DNA of 24,010 bases from DAOLOF01 sp964463605 (GTDB taxonomy: Bacteria; Patescibacteriota; Microgenomatia; UBA1400; PJMF01): positions 1 to 24,010 of the forward strand of contig CAYXBZ010000009.1 in NCBI GenBank assembly GCA_964463605.1, given 5' to 3'. Below the pieces are notes generated by a model. That model searched no databases and had not been told where the DNA came from. It saw nothing but the letters and a program-made list of their open reading frames with translations. Both the position numbers and the translations under genes were made by a program. Shown here piece after piece: positions 22,238 to 24,010 of the stretch. Position 1 is the stretch's first letter. Every line of letters starts with the position of its first letter.

Positions 22238-22265
22238 TTGGCAGACGTCATTTTTCTGATTTAAT
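22238..22265 (+). promoter_or_regulatory. Promoter of the cation antiporter, leaderless
   Basis: -35 TTGGCA (22238-22243) and -10 TTTAAT (22260-22265) are 16 bp apart. The ATG at 22272 is 6 nt after the -10 and has no Shine-Dalgarno. Confidence 0.5.
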
Positions 22266-22271
22266 GGTAGT

Positions 22272-23225
22272 ATGGCTTTTTCAAGCTTATTAATTATTCT
22301 TGCATCTTTATTTTTCTTGTGGATTGGGTCTCAACTTTTAATTTCAGGCATAATCAAAATTTCAAATAAATCAGGATTAACTCGAACTTTTGTTGGAGTT
22401 ACTGCCTTATCTATATGTACGAATTTACCAGAGATTCTGATCTCTTATAGCGCCGCCTGGCAGCAACTTCATGGAGTAAATATCAGTGGATTAGTTATAG
22501 GAAATGTTGTTGGATCAAATATCAGCCAAATCACTTTGGTAATTGGTTTAGTTGGGTTAACTAAATCTATTAAGGTTGAGAAAAAAATCTTAATCAAACA
22601 CGGTTTGGTTTTGCTTTTGAGCACAACAATGTTCTTAATTTTTTCCAGAGATGGTCTGATTTCGAGATCTGAAGGATTGTTTATGATCATCCTTTATTTG
22701 GGATATTTTTCTACCCTTGAATCAAGCACAGCTCAGTCAATGCTTAAAGCAAAGATATTGAAAATTTACAAAAACAAACGATCAAGTGCCATACTTTCTT
22801 CTGTTGTTGGAGCAATTACGATGATTCTAGCTTCGCACTACTTAGTGATACAGATGCTCTCCCTATCTGAAATTCTGGGAATTACTCAAACTCTTTTGGG
22901 CATTTTTTTAGTGGGTTTAGGAATCTCTTTACCGGATCTATTTGTAATTGTAGGAGCTTTAAAGAGAAACTCAGCTTCATTGTCATTGGGAACTTTGCTG
23001 GGCAGTAATGTAGTGGCAATCTTAATTGCACTTGGCTCTTCGGCGGCTTTAGTTGGGTGGAATGTGGAGCGACAGGTGGCAATGTTTGATCTTCCGTTTT
23101 TACTGTTAGCGACGGTTATTTTTTTACTCTTTTTGTTTACAAGAACTAGACTTGATAAAAAGGAGTCATTACTTCTTATTGCACTTTATGTAATTTATGC
23201 AACGCTAAAGGCTCTTGGCTTTTAA
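22272..23225 (+). CDS. CaCA-family Na+/Ca2+ antiporter-like protein
   Basis: This is a 317-residue integral membrane protein with about 10 hydrophobic segments in two inverted halves, as in the YrbG/NCX family. The first alpha repeat has SICTNLPE (E54) and GNVVGSNISQI (77-87). The second has GISLPDL (D222 where Glu is usual) and GTLLGSNVVAIL (240-251). It exchanges Ca2+ or a similar cation for Na+ or H+ across the cytoplasmic membrane. The Glu-to-Asp change in the second repeat, and C49 in place of the usual Gly-Thr, may alter ion choice. It lies upstream of efp with 27 nt between, but efp has its own promoter. Confidence 0.9.
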   Translation: MAFSSLLIILASLFFLWIGSQLLISGIIKISNKSGLTRTFVGVTALSICTNLPEILISYSAAWQQLHGVNISGLVIGNVVGSNISQITLVIGLVGLTKSIKVEKKILIKHGLVLLLSTTMFLIFSRDGLISRSEGLFMIILYLGYFSTLESSTAQSMLKAKILKIYKNKRSSAILSSVVGAITMILASHYLVIQMLSLSEILGITQTLLGIFLVGLGISLPDLFVIVGALKRNSASLSLGTLLGSNVVAILIALGSSAALVGWNVERQVAMFDLPFLLLATVIFLLFLFTRTRLDKKESLLLIALYVIYATLKALGF

Positions 23226-23243
23226 ATTGCAATCAGTTAAAAT
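23215..23243 (+). promoter_or_regulatory. Promoter of efp
   Basis: -35 TTGGCT (23215-23220) and -10 TAAAAT (23238-23243) are 17 bp apart and overlap the end of the antiporter gene. The ATG 23253 is 9 nt after the -10, leaving a leader of only a few bases. Confidence 0.5.
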
Positions 23244-23252
23244 TCAAGACTT

Positions 23253-23816
23253 ATGGCAAAAGTAAAAGCAGGTAATATCGAAACAGGAATGTTTTTAATG
23301 CATAACGGGAGTCCACATCGCGTGGTAAAAAAGAAGTTTGTTTCACCAGGAAAAGGTTCTGCATTCTGTAGAACGAAACTGCAAAATCTTGAAACTGGAG
23401 CTACCATTGATCATGTATTTAAGTCTCATGATTCGTTGGAAGAAGTTTTTGTTGAATCAAAGCAGATGCAGTTTTTATATTTAAGCGCTGATGGGGCCGT
23501 ATTTATGGACCAAAGAAGCTATGAACAAGTTGAGATACCATTTAAAGTTTTGGGAGATGTGGTAAATTACTTAGTTTCAGAAACGAAGGTTTATATCTCA
23601 TTTTATGAAGGGAGACCAATTGCTGTAAATTTGCCTCCTAAAGTTGAGTTGGAGGTAACTGAGTCTGAAGATGCCATTGCTGGGGACAGGAGTAACTCAG
23701 GCACCAAACCGGTTAAGATGGAAACAGGATTAGCGGTTCAAGTGCCGTTGTTTATTAAAAAAGGTGAAAAGTTGGTAATTGACACTGCCACAGGCGATTA
23801 TGTGTCTCGAGCATAA
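23253..23816 (+). CDS. efp: Translation elongation factor P
   Basis: EF-P relieves ribosome stalling at consecutive prolines. The 187 residues show the KOW-like N-terminal domain and two OB domains. The tip loop is SPGKGSAFCR with K34 at the place of the modified Lys; the usual form is PGKGGAF. The C-terminal part has GDRSNSGTKPVKMETG and VPLFIKKGEKLVIDTATGDYVSR, which are diagnostic. No modification gene (EpmA, EpmB, YmfI) is in the window. Length is normal. Confidence 0.97.
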   Translation: MAKVKAGNIETGMFLMHNGSPHRVVKKKFVSPGKGSAFCRTKLQNLETGATIDHVFKSHDSLEEVFVESKQMQFLYLSADGAVFMDQRSYEQVEIPFKVLGDVVNYLVSETKVYISFYEGRPIAVNLPPKVELEVTESEDAIAGDRSNSGTKPVKMETGLAVQVPLFIKKGEKLVIDTATGDYVSRA

Positions 23817-23887
23817 GTTTCGACGAAAAAGTTGAGACTGTGGTAAAATTAGATATCCCAAATTGCAAAAAAGAATGAAATGAATTT

Positions 23888-23961
23888 GGGCCCGTAGCTC
23901 AGGTGGTTAGAGCGACAGCCTTTTAAGCTGTGCGTCGTGGGTTCGAGTCCCACCGGGCTCA
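23888..23961 (+). tRNA. tRNA-Lys (anticodon TTT)
   Basis: The acceptor GGGCCCG pairs with CGGGCTC (one G-T), the anticodon stem ACAGC/GCTGT encloses CTTTTAA (TTT, Lys), and the T-arm is GTGGG-TTCGAGT-CCCAC. The discriminator is A and CCA is not fully encoded. It follows efp by 71 nt. No duplicate of its 3' end is seen before the window ends, 49 nt on. Confidence 0.96.
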
Positions 23962-23967
23962 CAAAGT

Positions 23968-23994
23968 AAAAAATCTCCGAAAAGGAGATTTTTT
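23968..23994 (+). terminator. Rho-independent terminator after tRNA-Lys
   Basis: A stem AAATCTCC/GGAGATTT (23971-23978, 23984-23991) with a 5-nt loop is followed by a short T run. Confidence 0.85.
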
Positions 23995-24010
23995 AATGTT
24001 TTGAGAATCA

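Noticed and set aside
1..24010. CRISPR array, insertion sequence or prophage genes
   Set aside because: No regularly spaced repeats, transposase, integrase or phage structural genes were seen; the tRNA-end repeats have no enzyme gene beside them.

Overview
The window looks like a chromosome segment of a Candidate Phyla Radiation (Patescibacteria) bacterium, most likely Microgenomates-like. The reasons are low GC content, compact genes, many short or divergent versions of core enzymes, CPR-style intergenic palindromes, and several proteins of CPR character (membrane-anchored Gmad2 protein, short HolA-like delta subunit, SIS-type PGI/PMI, ribbon-helix-helix nucleotidyltransferase fusion). The assignment is by protein character only; no rRNA gene is present. 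TGA, TAA and TAG all act as stops, so the genetic code appears standard.

Layout, left to right. 1-500: a small hypothetical ORF and tRNA-Cys, with an 18-bp duplicate of the tRNA 3' end 175 bp downstream. 499-4672 (minus): Dda/RecD-like helicase, LysM protein with a Tat-lipoprotein signal, GMP synthase, membrane-anchored Gmad2 protein. 4823-5764 (plus): a DUF362 gene interrupted by one in-frame TAA. 5814-6084: tRNA-Glu (minus), its terminator and a duplicated tRNA 3' end. 6106-8621 (minus): YraN, ribosomal protein L19, CTP synthase. 8717-9274 (plus): PduO-type cobalamin adenosyltransferase. 9302-13636 (minus): LexA, an enolase homologue and a PEP-synthase homologue; the last two lack key catalytic residues. 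13801-19282 (minus): PGI/PMI, zinc-ribbon Nudix, a 38-bp perfect palindrome, phosphomannomutase, RHH-nucleotidyltransferase fusion, HolA-like protein, YgjP-like metallopeptidase. 19350-19694: a broken tRNA-Leu copy carrying a 20-bp palindrome, intact tRNA-Leu, and on the opposite strand a likely unannotated small RNA with near-consensus promoter and terminator. 19755-23816: membrane-anchored lysozyme-like protein, secreted glycoside hydrolase, Hsp20 with a CIRCE-like operator, CaCA cation antiporter, EF-P. The end carries tRNA-Lys and a terminator.

How the genes fit together. PGI/PMI, phosphomannomutase and the nucleotidyltransferase form a coherent fructose-6-P to mannose/glucose-1-P to NDP-sugar route, probably for cell-surface glycans. 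GuaA and PyrG are nucleotide-synthesis amidotransferases. The Gmad2, LysM, lysozyme-like and glycoside hydrolase proteins are envelope or extracellular. Regulation is visible as LexA, a CIRCE-type operator at hsp20, a possible autoregulatory site at the RHH fusion, and many starts lying 6-9 nt after a -10 box with no Shine-Dalgarno, which suggests leaderless mRNAs.

The strongest candidates for something undescribed are: the ~75-nt small RNA at 19587-19661; the adjacent pair of degenerate PEP-metabolism homologues (10173-13636); the RHH-nucleotidyltransferase fusion with 10-bp-phased repeats over its own promoter; and recurrent damage or duplication at tRNA genes associated with tiny palindromic repeats.
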